From: CAZRNB01 sp964601355
Lineage (GTDB): Bacteria > Planctomycetota > Phycisphaerae > Sedimentisphaerales > Anaerobacaceae
Reading direction: 5' to 3'
Length of the DNA stretch: 33,716 nucleotides
NCBI GenBank assembly: GCA_964601355.1
Contig: CAZRNB010000018.1
Span: forward strand, 1 to 33,716
Notes under the pieces: generated by a model
What the model saw: only the letters and a program-made list of their open reading frames with translations
What the model was told of the DNA's origin: nothing
Database searches by the model: none
Shown here: positions 17,676-26,308 of the stretch, in pieces
Position numbering within the stretch: position 1 is the stretch's first letter
How the letters are laid out: every line of letters begins with the position of its first letter
Program-made: the position numbers and the translations under genes

Positions 17676-18644
17676 TTACTTTTGTAGATTAAGAAGCGCG
17701 CGTTCGGAAAAATGAACAAGCCGGCGCATACCAGGAAGCCTTTTAATTGAGCGGCTAATATTTTCTATAGCGCAAATATCGTTTCTCAGGCACCAAGGTG
17801 AAAAGTGGACCTTAGTCCGGTACCTCATCTTTATGCGGCCAACCGTTTCACTATCAACTCCTTTAACATAGTGTTGGAAGCCTTTCTCCCATCTAAGCAT
17901 CTGTGCTATGCTGATATATCTATCGGTAATATATTTTACCCAGCTTTTTGGGAAGTAGTATGTTTGTAAACCTCGAGCGAAGATGCCCATAGCCGGATAT
18001 GTCTTATTTGTACATTGGCGTATCTCATGCTGAATCTTGACCGATGTTTCTTTAATCGCACGAAAGAGTGTAAAAATTCTGGGGATAGGGAAATCAAAAG
18101 ACCACTCGTTATCTATGACGATCCACTTTTTTCCGTTAATCAAGATGTTTCGAGGGGTTAAATCGGGTAGCCCGGGCGATAAACAATCTATTTGTAAACC
18201 TGCATGATCGACCTGCCCTACAATGTTTTTATAGAACTCATCAGGAAAAATTTTAACCCCTGCAATAGAATTTAATTTGTCAACGTAAGTCTGGAGAAGC
18301 TTATCTGCAAGGCCATGTTTGCCTCTGCGAAGGTGCTCTGCTATATGATCTTGTAAGGATTGGTAAGGTAAATACTCATATTTAATTCTGTCGCCTTCTA
18401 AAGTGCCATATAGCAAATCAAATTTGCCTCTTAAGTAGTCGGCAGTTTTTTTTTCTTTATCAACTATAAGTTTTAAAAAGGCCATAGCTTCTTCCGTAGA
18501 AGCATATTTATAGACCACTTTTTTATGATTTTCCTCGGTTATGACTGTGTGTGTGCGAAACACAGGCAACCTCGATGATTTGTCTGCAACAATCCTTCGT
18601 TGCTCATCTGTTACTCCAGTTTTACTGTTATTCTTTGCTCTCAT
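17676..18644 (-). CDS. Protein-kinase-fold (LPS kinase/aminoglycoside phosphotransferase-like) protein
   Basis: A 322-residue protein with kinase-fold signatures. LPDLTPRNIL (about 159-168) corresponds to the catalytic loop (Asp161, Asn166), and WIVIDNEWSF (about 174-183) corresponds to the metal-binding DFG-like motif (Asp178). VVYKYAS (about 43-49) may provide the ATP-binding lysine, and YEYLPYQSLQDHI matches the hinge region of sugar kinases. It has no membrane segment. In polysaccharide clusters such proteins phosphorylate a sugar residue or the chain end (compare the WaaP/WbdD kinase domains). Whether this one is active is unknown, though the key residues are present. Confidence 0.72.
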   Translation of the reverse strand: MRAKNNSKTGVTDEQRRIVADKSSRLPVFRTHTVITEENHKKVVYKYASTEEAMAFLKLIVDKEKKTADYLRGKFDLLYGTLEGDRIKYEYLPYQSLQDHIAEHLRRGKHGLADKLLQTYVDKLNSIAGVKIFPDEFYKNIVGQVDHAGLQIDCLSPGLPDLTPRNILINGKKWIVIDNEWSFDFPIPRIFTLFRAIKETSVKIQHEIRQCTNKTYPAMGIFARGLQTYYFPKSWVKYITDRYISIAQMLRWEKGFQHYVKGVDSETVGRIKMRYRTKVHFSPWCLRNDICAIENISRSIKRLPGMRRLVHFSERALLNLQK

Positions 18645-18763
18645 TGTTACAATTTAGCTAATTTTCATCTGATAAACAATTGTATGAGTTGTTATCTTGA
18701 AAATCTTTAGTCATTGTGAAGTAAGTTAAACGTTGTGCCATCGGGATAAAAAGCATTTTTGTT

Positions 18764-19603
18764 TTACCTTAATCCGTACATTCTGGCCAGTTTGGTTTTC
18801 AGAGTTCGCCATTTACTGCGCCAGCCGACGTAATATCTCGGATCCCATGGGTCGAGTAGAAGATTCTGTATTACCTTTTTACGCCAGGCCATGCGTGTTT
18901 CCATAGTTTTTATATCTATGTTCCTAAGAGTATAGGTTATGTCATACAGCGAGCTTATCGCTTGATCGTTTTTCAGCATCGAGTGTTTTGAAACCGGGTC
19001 GTCCATATGTTCCTGGTAGATCAATGGATAGTACCACCCATTAATAAATCCAGCCAGAGCCATATTCAGAAAATAGTATGTTGTGCCAACATCAATACCT
19101 TCCCTCCAAGTACCCTGTTGTAAAAAAGTTTTTCTTTTTAATAGGAAACCCGACCCACCGACCCAGGCATGGCGGAAAACCTTATGCCCATTAAATGTCT
19201 GTATTTTACGCTTGGCTATTTCATAATTGAAGTCTTGGGGGAAAAAGTGCCAGCAAGCTATTGCTCCGAGGTTATCTATATCCTTATGTGCTTGTACCAG
19301 AGTACGTGTCCAGCCTGGTGTCACCAGGCAGTCATTGTCAAGCTTTCCGACTATTTCAGCTTTGGTCTTGCCCCACACGTAATTCATCGCACCTGTTTGT
19401 CCCACATTTTCTTTGCTCAAAATAACCTCATTTATGCGTGGGTCTTTTAGTTCATGTTTAAGGTATTCGGCTGTTTGGTCAGTAGAACAGTTGTCCCACA
19501 GATAAAGGTCAAATTCTTCAGTGGTGTCTTCTAACAAGCGGGCAATGGTTTTTTTTGTATACCCGAGCCGATTATGTGTTACGACAACGATAGCAATATT
19601 CAT
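18764..19603 (-). CDS. GT2 family glycosyltransferase
   Basis: A 279-residue GT-A enzyme. NIAIVVVTHNRLGYTKKTI starts the fold, LYLWDNCSTDQT follows, and the metal-binding motif is KLDNDC with Asp89/Asp91. The middle part, HAWVGGSGFLLKRKTF, is the usual acceptor-side region. It lacks membrane segments and is therefore likely a peripheral cytoplasmic enzyme adding one sugar of the repeat unit. A 119-bp spacer separates it from the downstream kinase-like gene, longer than most gaps in this operon. Donor and acceptor are unknown. Confidence 0.88.
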   Translation of the reverse strand: MNIAIVVVTHNRLGYTKKTIARLLEDTTEEFDLYLWDNCSTDQTAEYLKHELKDPRINEVILSKENVGQTGAMNYVWGKTKAEIVGKLDNDCLVTPGWTRTLVQAHKDIDNLGAIACWHFFPQDFNYEIAKRKIQTFNGHKVFRHAWVGGSGFLLKRKTFLQQGTWREGIDVGTTYYFLNMALAGFINGWYYPLIYQEHMDDPVSKHSMLKNDQAISSLYDITYTLRNIDIKTMETRMAWRKKVIQNLLLDPWDPRYYVGWRSKWRTLKTKLARMYGLR

Positions 19604-19657
19604 CTCTGAACCTTATAATAATCAATATCCACTGTTTTTGCGGAGCCATCTTACCAA

Positions 19658-20104
19658 CTACGGACATAGCAAAACACAAATACATCTAATATAATCTCTC
19701 AGCCGACTACTAAAATATATTCCATCCTTTGCAAAACGCCTTGCGTTATAATTGTCGCCTTCAAGACAACAACTCACAGCCAATCCTGACAGATTAAAAC
19801 CTAACATTCGTCTGGCGGTTTTAATAGTCTTTTTACTTTGTTTTCGGCAACGAAAATACACCTCTGCGTAATTCAATACATGAAAACTTCTTCTTATCAT
19901 TTCTGCTTGATGACTAAGGTTCTTTGTCGCCCTATCTATTTCTGAAGTCCGATCAAGGATAACAAGTTTCCGGTTAACGTATGCAAAGGGAGTTTCAGTA
20001 GCAAGTCTGAGGATAAAACGGCGATCCTCTGCATAACATAAAACGCGCTCGTCAAAACAACCTAGATGTTCAATAAAGCTTCGCTCAATCACCATTCCCT
20101 GCAA
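19658..20104 (-). pseudogene. C-terminal part of a frameshifted GT2 glycosyltransferase
   Basis: This frame encodes the second half of a GT2 enzyme: MVIERSFIEHLGCFDERVLC followed by AEDRRFILRLA, which is the FDE...ED motif region expected after the DXD half. It has no nucleotide-binding half of its own. That half is encoded just upstream in another frame (20085-20558). Deleting a single base in the TTTGCAGGG stretch around 20097-20106 would join the two as ...ELASVT-LQGMVIERSF..., which reads like an intact family member. The gene is therefore a pseudogene, or the base is a sequencing error in a short homopolymer. The frame's first start-type codon is TTG at 20104; an ATG is at 20095. Confidence 0.72.
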
Positions 20105-20558
20105 ATGTCACTGAAGCTAACTCATTTTTAACTAAGGTAATCTCAAGGGGGTCGGTTATTAATAGTAAATCATCAGTTAATGGACGTTCAAAACTCAGGT
20201 TATCAAAGTCTGCTTTTCCATCATAATCAGGTAAAATATTAGCAACACTAACTTTGGTAGAAAAATGTTCGAGAGACTTCAATTGCCACTCAAGGTACTT
20301 AGGATGCCATCTATCATCAGAATCAATGAAGGCTATCCATTGTCCTGATGAATTGCGAATCCCTGTATTTCGAACTGCTGCACAGGCTGCATTTTCCTGG
20401 TATATGTATTTGATGCGTTCTCTGTACTTTTCCAAAACCTGCCTGGTGCTGTCTGTGGATCCATCGTCAACAACGATCACTTCGTAGTTTGTGTACGTTT
20501 GTGCTATGACACTATCAATCGCCCTACAAAGGCCGATGCTGGAAGCTGTCGATAACAA
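20085..20558 (-). pseudogene. N-terminal part of a broken GT2 glycosyltransferase, 5' end truncated
   Basis: It carries RAIDSVIAQTYTNYEVIVVD, then DGSTDSTRQVL and the DXD region WIAFIDSDDRWHPKYLEWQL, so this is the donor-binding half of a GT2. It is damaged at both ends. The usual first strand (VSVIIPTYN) is absent; residues 1-11 read MLSTASSIGLC, an in-frame TGA lies just upstream at 20574-20576, and the only start is TTG inside the 3' end of the neighbouring GT2 gene (35-bp overlap). At the 3' end the frame stops at 20085 while the rest of the enzyme continues in another frame. The 5' loss looks like a recombination junction near 20530-20545. Confidence 0.75.
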
Positions 20559-21600
20559 GCCTTCGCGGTCGGTTCAGGATTCTGAAAGCGTAATTCAGCA
20601 CCACGTTGCGGGAACCCCAGTAAAGCGCCCGGTCGACTACCGTGACTCTCCTCTTGCGCCCTCTTGCCTCATCAGCTAGGTGACTATCTCGCTTGTAGAA
20701 AGCCAACATCAGGGCTGCTCGGCACCACCTTTCTACACATCTGTCACGTACTTCTCTCGACAAATGGTGTTTGTCACAAAGATAGAGCCTCCATTGCGTT
20801 GCCGACATCGCGAATCTCCAGGTCATCAATGGGTTTCGACTTCGTGAAAGCGATTCAGGAAGTTGGTCATAGGTAGCCAGAGACTCATCGATGTAGCCGA
20901 TACGTGATCTCAATGACATTTCGGCCCAACGTGGTTGATCGCCCATAGGAAAGACACCACTCTGGTACAAATATGGATCGGACTCGACAATTTCGTCCAT
21001 CAAGTCCTTTCTGGCCAACACAGTACAGGTGATAATGTGGTATTTGCTTTGGATAATCCCGTAGATATCAGGATTCTCAGGAAGACCCATATTTCTATAT
21101 CTATTGTAATTTTCCTTTCTTGTCCTTTTTACAACATTATAATGATCAAAATCTGAACATATCAAACCACATTCGGGGTGGGTTTCCATGTAATCTACTT
21201 GTTTTTGAAGTTTGTCCGGGCGGTGCCAGTAATCGTCGCCTTCGCAATAAGCAATATATTTACCTCTGCACGCTTTTTCGGTGCGATAACTATTCGTTTT
21301 CGCCCCTACGTTTTGCTCGGACGTAATCACGCGGATAATATCCGGGTATTTTTTCTGATATTCAAAAACGATTTCCCTCGTTCCGTCGGTGGAGCAATCC
21401 TCGCCGATCACCAGTTCAAAAGGGAAGTTCGTTTTCTGCTGTAATACTCCTTCCATGGCTTGCGCAATATAAGCTTCATGGTTGTAGGTAAGCATCTTTA
21501 CGCTGACCAGCGGGTTTTTCGCCAATACGCCAGGATCGCCGATTTCCTCACAGGGGGTAGCTTCCGAAATAAAGTTCGAGGATTCACCCAAGTTTGTCAT
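20524..21600 (-). CDS. GT2 family glycosyltransferase
   Basis: About 358 residues from the ATG at 21600, which has AAGG 9 bp upstream; a TTG two codons earlier (21606) is less likely. The GT-A fold begins at LVSVKMLTYNHEAYIAQAME (about 31-50), continues with LVIGEDCSTDGTREIV and the metal-binding motif EGDDYWHRPDKL (about 120-131). The family resembles glycosyltransferases with an extended C-terminal helical region (MTWRFAMSATQWRLYLCDKH). It is the 3'-most gene of a GC-richer block shared with the flippase and the epimerase. Its 3' end overlaps the truncated remnant of another GT2 gene. The sugar specificity is unknown. Confidence 0.88.
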   Translation of the reverse strand: MTNLGESSNFISEATPCEEIGDPGVLAKNPLVSVKMLTYNHEAYIAQAMEGVLQQKTNFPFELVIGEDCSTDGTREIVFEYQKKYPDIIRVITSEQNVGAKTNSYRTEKACRGKYIAYCEGDDYWHRPDKLQKQVDYMETHPECGLICSDFDHYNVVKRTRKENYNRYRNMGLPENPDIYGIIQSKYHIITCTVLARKDLMDEIVESDPYLYQSGVFPMGDQPRWAEMSLRSRIGYIDESLATYDQLPESLSRSRNPLMTWRFAMSATQWRLYLCDKHHLSREVRDRCVERWCRAALMLAFYKRDSHLADEARGRKRRVTVVDRALYWGSRNVVLNYAFRILNRPRRLVIDSFQHRPL

Positions 21601-21618
21601 ATTCAAGAACCTTCTATC

Positions 21619-23091
21619 TTAAGAATTACCAACCCGATGACACAGGAGTTGAAGTTTTGATTGCACCATGAATCTAATTTCCATAAAAGAAGATATTTTA
21701 GCAAGGTTACAGAGAAAACCATAAAGGACTGTCCCCGCCGCAACCTGGGCTGTCAATAACATCAAATCATTTGGGAAAGGCAAGCGCCCGATTATATAAA
21801 CACCCATGCCCATTACGGACGCCAAGCCTAAACTGGGGAAAAAATCCTTCACTTGTTCCATTAGTGGATAGGATAACAACTTACCCGTATAATAACTATT
21901 CATGTAATAGCCGATGATGGAGGTGGCGATCTGCCCATAGATCATTGCCGTAATCCCCCAACGCCAGGTGATGACAATGGCAATCGTCACCAGTACTTTT
22001 TTTATTATCTCCAACCGGAAAAAGAGATCGGAGCGCCCCATGGCCTGCAGGACATTCAAGTTAATAAGATGCAGAGGGAACAACAGGCCGACCATACACA
22101 GTAATTGCAGGTAAGGAATACACGGTGCCCACTTTTCAGTCAGAAGCACCAACACCAGAGGCTTCGCAACCAGCGCCAGTCCGATCATCATGGGAAAGTT
22201 GACAAACACCAGGGTAGTCAGGGTTTTTTTCAGTCCACGTTTGAGCCGAGCCGGCTCATCCTGGATGGTGGAGAATACGGGAAAAGTGACTCGCCCAACC
22301 ATGCCTGATAAGGTGTGTGATGGAAGCTCATTCAGTGTCTTGGCGCGGGTAAAGAATCCCAAGTCAGTTGCCGAAAACAGCTTGCCGATGACCAACAGAT
22401 AAATGTTGTCAAAAATTGTATTAAGTAAGCTGGAGGCTAACAATCGCGAGCCGAAAGCAAACATCTCCCGCAGGGCGTTGAAGCTGAAGATCAGTGCTGG
22501 CCGCCAAGTGTTGAAAAACCATAGGAAAACTGTTCTTAACAAGGTGCTCGATATTTGCTGAACTACCAGACTCCACACCCCGAAACCACCGGCGGCCAGA
22601 GATATCCCGATGATTCCGGACAGCGCACTGGCTATAAGGCTTATCTTGGTCTGGGTCTTGAAGTTGATCTCCTTTCTAAGTACGGTATTCTGGATTAGGC
22701 CAAATGAATTGATAACAATAGTCAGCGACAGCACCCGCGTCAGCGGCGTCAGGACCGGCTGATTATAAAAAGCAGCTATCCAGGGAGCGACCAGGCACAA
22801 CAGACCCGTCGCCGCTATGCCTACCACAATGTTGAAGTAAAAGATTGAAGATGTGTCGGTTTGAGTGGCGTCGCGTTTCTGAATAAGTGCAGCCCCAAAG
22901 CCGCTGTCGAGGAATGACTGCGCCACGGCCATAAAGATGGTCAGCATCCCGATCAGGCCGAACTGCGCAGGTATTAACAGTCGGGCCAGCACAATCCCAA
23001 TAACAAACTGCACGCTTCGCAGCCCGACGGCTTCGACGAAGCTCCAGAAGAGGGCCTTTGTGGTCTTATGCCTGAGAGTGTCCTCATTCAT
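21619..23091 (-). CDS. Wzx-type polysaccharide flippase (MOP superfamily)
   Basis: A 490-residue polytopic protein with about 12-14 hydrophobic segments and the N-terminal pattern of the polysaccharide transporter (PST/WzxC) family: TTKALFWSFVEAVGLRSVQF, then IVLARLLIPAQFGLIGMLTI. Basic and aromatic residues between spans (WRPALIFSFNALREMFAFGS) are also typical. It should move lipid-linked repeat units from the cytoplasmic to the periplasmic leaflet, feeding the Wzy-like polymerase of this cluster. It lies in the GC-richer part of the cluster (53-57% in two 60-bp lines counted, against 42-43% in lines from elsewhere in the cluster). It ends 18 bp before the ATG of the downstream GT2. Confidence 0.92.
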   Translation of the reverse strand: MNEDTLRHKTTKALFWSFVEAVGLRSVQFVIGIVLARLLIPAQFGLIGMLTIFMAVAQSFLDSGFGAALIQKRDATQTDTSSIFYFNIVVGIAATGLLCLVAPWIAAFYNQPVLTPLTRVLSLTIVINSFGLIQNTVLRKEINFKTQTKISLIASALSGIIGISLAAGGFGVWSLVVQQISSTLLRTVFLWFFNTWRPALIFSFNALREMFAFGSRLLASSLLNTIFDNIYLLVIGKLFSATDLGFFTRAKTLNELPSHTLSGMVGRVTFPVFSTIQDEPARLKRGLKKTLTTLVFVNFPMMIGLALVAKPLVLVLLTEKWAPCIPYLQLLCMVGLLFPLHLINLNVLQAMGRSDLFFRLEIIKKVLVTIAIVITWRWGITAMIYGQIATSIIGYYMNSYYTGKLLSYPLMEQVKDFFPSLGLASVMGMGVYIIGRLPFPNDLMLLTAQVAAGTVLYGFLCNLAKISSFMEIRFMVQSKLQLLCHRVGNS

Positions 23092-23169
23092 TTTGAGAAG
23101 CGAAATTCTCCGTCCTGAGTCCTGTGATAATCAGATTTCTCCCGCCGATGTTTTCTAATACATGGCCTC

Positions 23170-24174
23170 TCAGCCTTTCTTCTCACGACGGATCAAATGT
23201 GCAAAACGCTGGCAGGCCATTTCATGCTTGATGTCTTGAAGCATTCTCGTATAGGGATACCTAACCTCATAGCCAAGGTCTTGCTTTGCCTTGCTAATGT
23301 CGTAAAGGTACGCATAAGGCATGTCCGGTTTTTCTGGCCGATAAATGATCTTTGAGCGGCGGTCGGGTGGCGAGAAAACTTCGATGATACCCTTCACTTC
23401 TTCGTCGAGGGACGTAACAGCACCTGTAGCGATGTTGTATAAGCCGTGGGCTTTGTCGCTTTCAATTGCTCCAATAAAAGCCCCTACCACATCCTTTACA
23501 TACACCAGGTCTCTTCCTCTGCGGCAATCGCCCCAAATCTCAATAGAATCACCCAAAATAGCTTTATGGATGAATGTGCTGAATCCTCGCATAACCGGTT
23601 TGCCATCCTGGTATATCTCAGTGTGAGGCCCGAACCCGTACACGGCGGGTAAACGAAATGATATCCCTTGGAGCCCGTATGCCTGACGGTAATGTTCAAC
23701 AAGGTCCACTGCCGCAATCTTGCTGATGACATACACGGCGTGGTCGCCTGTATAGATGATAGTCCGGGGATCTTTCTCAGTGATCGGCCGGCCGCAATCC
23801 CAAAGGCCCGCTACATCGCTGTGAGAACTTGTAAATATGATTTTTTTTGCATTATTGCGCCTACAGTACTCCAGAACGTTCAATGTGCCAGTAATATTCA
23901 CTTCTACATAACGCCTTGGGTCATAGTCCGTAACGTCGGCAGGCATAAGGCCTGCCAAAAGAATAACAGCTTCAATATCTCCTCTGGGTAGTTTCTGTAG
24001 ATTGACCTCTTTAGAGATATCAACGCTCGCGAAGGGAATCTCTTTGTTCACGTAATACTGTTCGTTGAGATTTCTATACCCGGTGGCAAATATGCTGCGC
24101 CCCTGGGCTACCAGTTCATCTACCAGATACGTACCTATAAAACTTGAAGCCCCAATGACCACTATCATATCCAT
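23170..24174 (-). CDS. NAD-dependent sugar epimerase/dehydratase (extended SDR)
   Basis: A 334-residue extended short-chain dehydrogenase. The nucleotide-binding GASSFIG (8-14) is the GxxGxxG motif, TSSHSDVAG (115-123) holds the catalytic Ser/Thr region, and YVISK (148-152) is the YxxxK pair. NITGTLNVLEY (93-103), GRDLVYVKDVVGAFIGAIES and YNIATG support the GalE/RmlB-like family. It interconverts an NDP-sugar, supplying a precursor for the repeat unit; which sugar cannot be told. The first codon may be ATG 24174 or ATG 24168, both downstream of AAAAGGA. It is the middle member of the GC-richer block and has a 12-bp gap to the WbqC-like gene. Confidence 0.9.
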   Translation of the reverse strand: MDMIVVIGASSFIGTYLVDELVAQGRSIFATGYRNLNEQYYVNKEIPFASVDISKEVNLQKLPRGDIEAVILLAGLMPADVTDYDPRRYVEVNITGTLNVLEYCRRNNAKKIIFTSSHSDVAGLWDCGRPITEKDPRTIIYTGDHAVYVISKIAAVDLVEHYRQAYGLQGISFRLPAVYGFGPHTEIYQDGKPVMRGFSTFIHKAILGDSIEIWGDCRRGRDLVYVKDVVGAFIGAIESDKAHGLYNIATGAVTSLDEEVKGIIEVFSPPDRRSKIIYRPEKPDMPYAYLYDISKAKQDLGYEVRYPYTRMLQDIKHEMACQRFAHLIRREKKG

Positions 24175-24186
24175 TGTCCTTTTCTT

Positions 24187-24954
24187 TTATATTAAATCAT
24201 ATTTATCTAATAGAAGTTTTGTTTTATCTCTACCACAATTCATTAAAAGATCAATAATAGATAGATTAGGGACAAAGTAACTTGAATTTTGAGGATAGCT
24301 AAAATTCTCTGTGCTAATGAATTTCAATTCTATATTATACGAAGCGAACTCACTTTTATTGTACAACGCTTGACCTCCAATTGCATTTATAAAAATATTA
24401 GCACCCTCGCGGCGACAAATTTCAATAACTCTTAGGACCTTCTTAATTGGCTTTCTTCCTTCCAGAAAAGGAAACCCACTATAATCATTTAAATCCACTT
24501 TCAATAATTTCTCTTCTATATCGGAATACTTCTCATTATCACAGACAATTTCAGTATCTATTTCCAAGAAATTACAAATGGTTACAATGCCTATTTCATT
24601 AATTTTATACAAATACTCTGTGTCATAATTGACAATTTGTTCAACTAAAGCATAAATCTCTTCAAAAAAGGGACTTATTTTATAGTTAAAATATATAGAA
24701 TGTAGAATTTTTTTTCGCCACTTTTTATTACAATCTAATTTTATTTCACAAATCTTCTTATACGAGCTTTTGTCAACAACATTTACTATAATAAAAAATG
24801 CTTCGCCATTAACCTTTAATATTCTATTTCTGTTTATCCATCCTTCTGTTATATAATTCAATTTGCTATATAAAATGTATTTATCAACTGCATTAATTGC
24901 TTGAAAATACCCAATATAAGGAAAGAAGTATGGTTGCATGATAGCCAGATTCAT
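24187..24954 (-). CDS. WbqC-like family protein
   Basis: About 255 residues from the ATG at 24954. MNLAIMQPYFFPYIGYFQAI is the signature N-terminus of the WbqC family, and GWINRNRILKVNG and FINAIGGQALYNKSEF follow the family pattern. The ATG overlaps the aminotransferase stop by 4 bp (ATGA), indicating translational coupling; the frame's 12-codon extension upstream is therefore rejected. WbqC-like proteins sit in O-antigen and capsule loci, often beside DegT aminotransferases; they have been proposed to act on amino sugars, but the reaction is not settled as far as I know. The gene is strikingly AT-rich (13 G+C in the 60 bases 24661-24720), unlike both neighbours, a sign of separate acquisition. 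Confidence 0.88.
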   Translation of the reverse strand: MNLAIMQPYFFPYIGYFQAINAVDKYILYSKLNYITEGWINRNRILKVNGEAFFIIVNVVDKSSYKKICEIKLDCNKKWRKKILHSIYFNYKISPFFEEIYALVEQIVNYDTEYLYKINEIGIVTICNFLEIDTEIVCDNEKYSDIEEKLLKVDLNDYSGFPFLEGRKPIKKVLRVIEICRREGANIFINAIGGQALYNKSEFASYNIELKFISTENFSYPQNSSYFVPNLSIIDLLMNCGRDKTKLLLDKYDLI

Positions 24955-26084
24955 GATTGTATCCCTTGAATATGTTTGATAATATCGCAAATCTGTTGGA
25001 CATCTTCCAAAGAAAGGTCATAATAAATCGGCAACGTGAGAATCCGAGAGGAAACATGACGTGCTACTTTTAGCGGGTCCTTAACAGAAACACTCCTGTA
25101 GCAGGAATAATCGCAAATCAAGGGATAGAAATATCGGCGGGCGTGAATGTTGTATTTTTTGAGTTCTTCATAGAGCTTGTCACGGCTCATACCAAATTCT
25201 TTTTCGTTTACCTCAATTGGCAGATAGGCATAGTTATATCTGACATCTGCCGGTAAGTCCGGTCGTAGCTTAATCCCAGAGATGTCGTTTAATCGTTCAC
25301 GGTAGATTTCAGTGATTTGTTGACGTTTCTCGATTAGCTTATCCACATAACCCAAGACTATGCTACCCATTAGAGCCTGCATTTCGTTCATCTTGGCATT
25401 TGTGCCCGGCATCACAACTTCAACCTCATTCTTAAATCCGAAATTTTTTAGGTAATCTAAAGTGCTTTTTAAGCCGGAATCTTGGAAGGTTAGCATGCCG
25501 CCTTCGAGTGAATGGTATAGTTTTGTTGCATGAAAACTAAACATGCTCATGTCACCGAAATGAGCAATGGACTTGTTACCTATGCGTACGCCAAAAGCGT
25601 GAGCAGCATCGTAAATCAGTCTCAGATTGTGACGCCTTGCAATATCGGCAAGAGCATGCACATTGCAGGGATGGCCGAAGACATGCACTGCCAGGATAGC
25701 GGTGGTCCAGGGCGTGATAGCGGCTTCGACTTTTTCCGGGTCCAGCGTGTAGTAATCTGGCTCAATATCCACAAAGACAGGGCGGATTTTATTCCAAAAC
25801 AAAGCGTGAGTAGTAGCTACAAAAGTAAATGGGGTGGTGATGACTTCGCCGCTTATACCCATGCCTTGTAGGCCTATCTGTAGGGCCAACGTGCCATTGG
25901 TGAACAAGCAAATATTCTCCGTCTCGAAATAGTTGCTTAGCTGCCGACAAAAGCGTTGTACGATTGGGCCATTGTTAGTGAGCCAATGGTTATCCCAGAT
26001 TTCCTTCAGGCCATCGTAGAATTCATCAATAGGAGGCAAAAAGGGCCTCGTTACATAAATTGGTTTTTCAAATGGCTTTATCAT
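24951..26084 (-). CDS. DegT/DnrJ/EryC1/StrS PLP-dependent sugar aminotransferase
   Basis: A 377-residue fold-type-I aminotransferase that converts a keto NDP-sugar to an amino sugar. The PLP Lys is Lys188 in FHATKLYHSLEGG, the cofactor-ring aspartate is Asp159 in LIYDAAHAFG, and TNGTLALQIGLQ (62-73) plus PFTFVATTHALFWNKIRPVF (85-104) form the usual N-terminal active-site region. NAKMNEMQALMG is also typical. It likely makes the 3- or 4-amino sugar of the repeat unit. Coupling with the WbqC-like gene suggests successive steps or one complex. Upstream is a 224-bp gap that separates it from epsI. Confidence 0.93.
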   Translation of the reverse strand: MIKPFEKPIYVTRPFLPPIDEFYDGLKEIWDNHWLTNNGPIVQRFCRQLSNYFETENICLFTNGTLALQIGLQGMGISGEVITTPFTFVATTHALFWNKIRPVFVDIEPDYYTLDPEKVEAAITPWTTAILAVHVFGHPCNVHALADIARRHNLRLIYDAAHAFGVRIGNKSIAHFGDMSMFSFHATKLYHSLEGGMLTFQDSGLKSTLDYLKNFGFKNEVEVVMPGTNAKMNEMQALMGSIVLGYVDKLIEKRQQITEIYRERLNDISGIKLRPDLPADVRYNYAYLPIEVNEKEFGMSRDKLYEELKKYNIHARRYFYPLICDYSCYRSVSVKDPLKVARHVSSRILTLPIYYDLSLEDVQQICDIIKHIQGIQS

Positions 26085-26282
26085 ATTTCAACGTCATAAC
26101 TTTTTAACTATTAGGAGTAGTTTCTACCTATACTCCGTCCCTGTCGGTTGCATTGAAAAATCAATGAAACATCTTGTTAAGAGAATACAGAAGTCAGAAA
26201 ACAGGAGACAGAATTCGATCTTCCCTTATCTATCTTCCGTTCCTCCATAGGCGGATCTTCGACCTCTGTATCCTTGCTAATT

Positions 26283-26296
26283 TTGGCTTAAGCCAA
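26283..26296. repeat. Perfect 14-bp palindrome in the gap between epsI and the aminotransferase gene
   Basis: TTGGCTTAAGCCAA lies 13 bp beyond the epsI stop codon, inside the 224-bp spacer 26085-26308. Read on the minus strand it could fold into a small hairpin just after epsI, but no T-run follows, so a terminator is doubtful. The rest of the spacer holds no recognisable gene. The gap is the longest between genes inside the cluster and may mark the right border of an inserted module. Confidence 0.4.
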
Positions 26297-26308
26297 TCTC
26301 ACTTCGGA

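Noticed and set aside
17654..17719. Extended N-terminus of the polymerase-like protein
   Set aside because: It overlaps the end of the kinase-like gene and adds a basic non-membrane stretch before the first membrane segment.
20085..20110. Programmed ribosomal frameshift joining the two GT2 halves
   Set aside because: TTTGCAGGGAATGG is not a recognisable slippery heptamer, and the gene is also truncated at the 5' end, so decay or an error is simpler.
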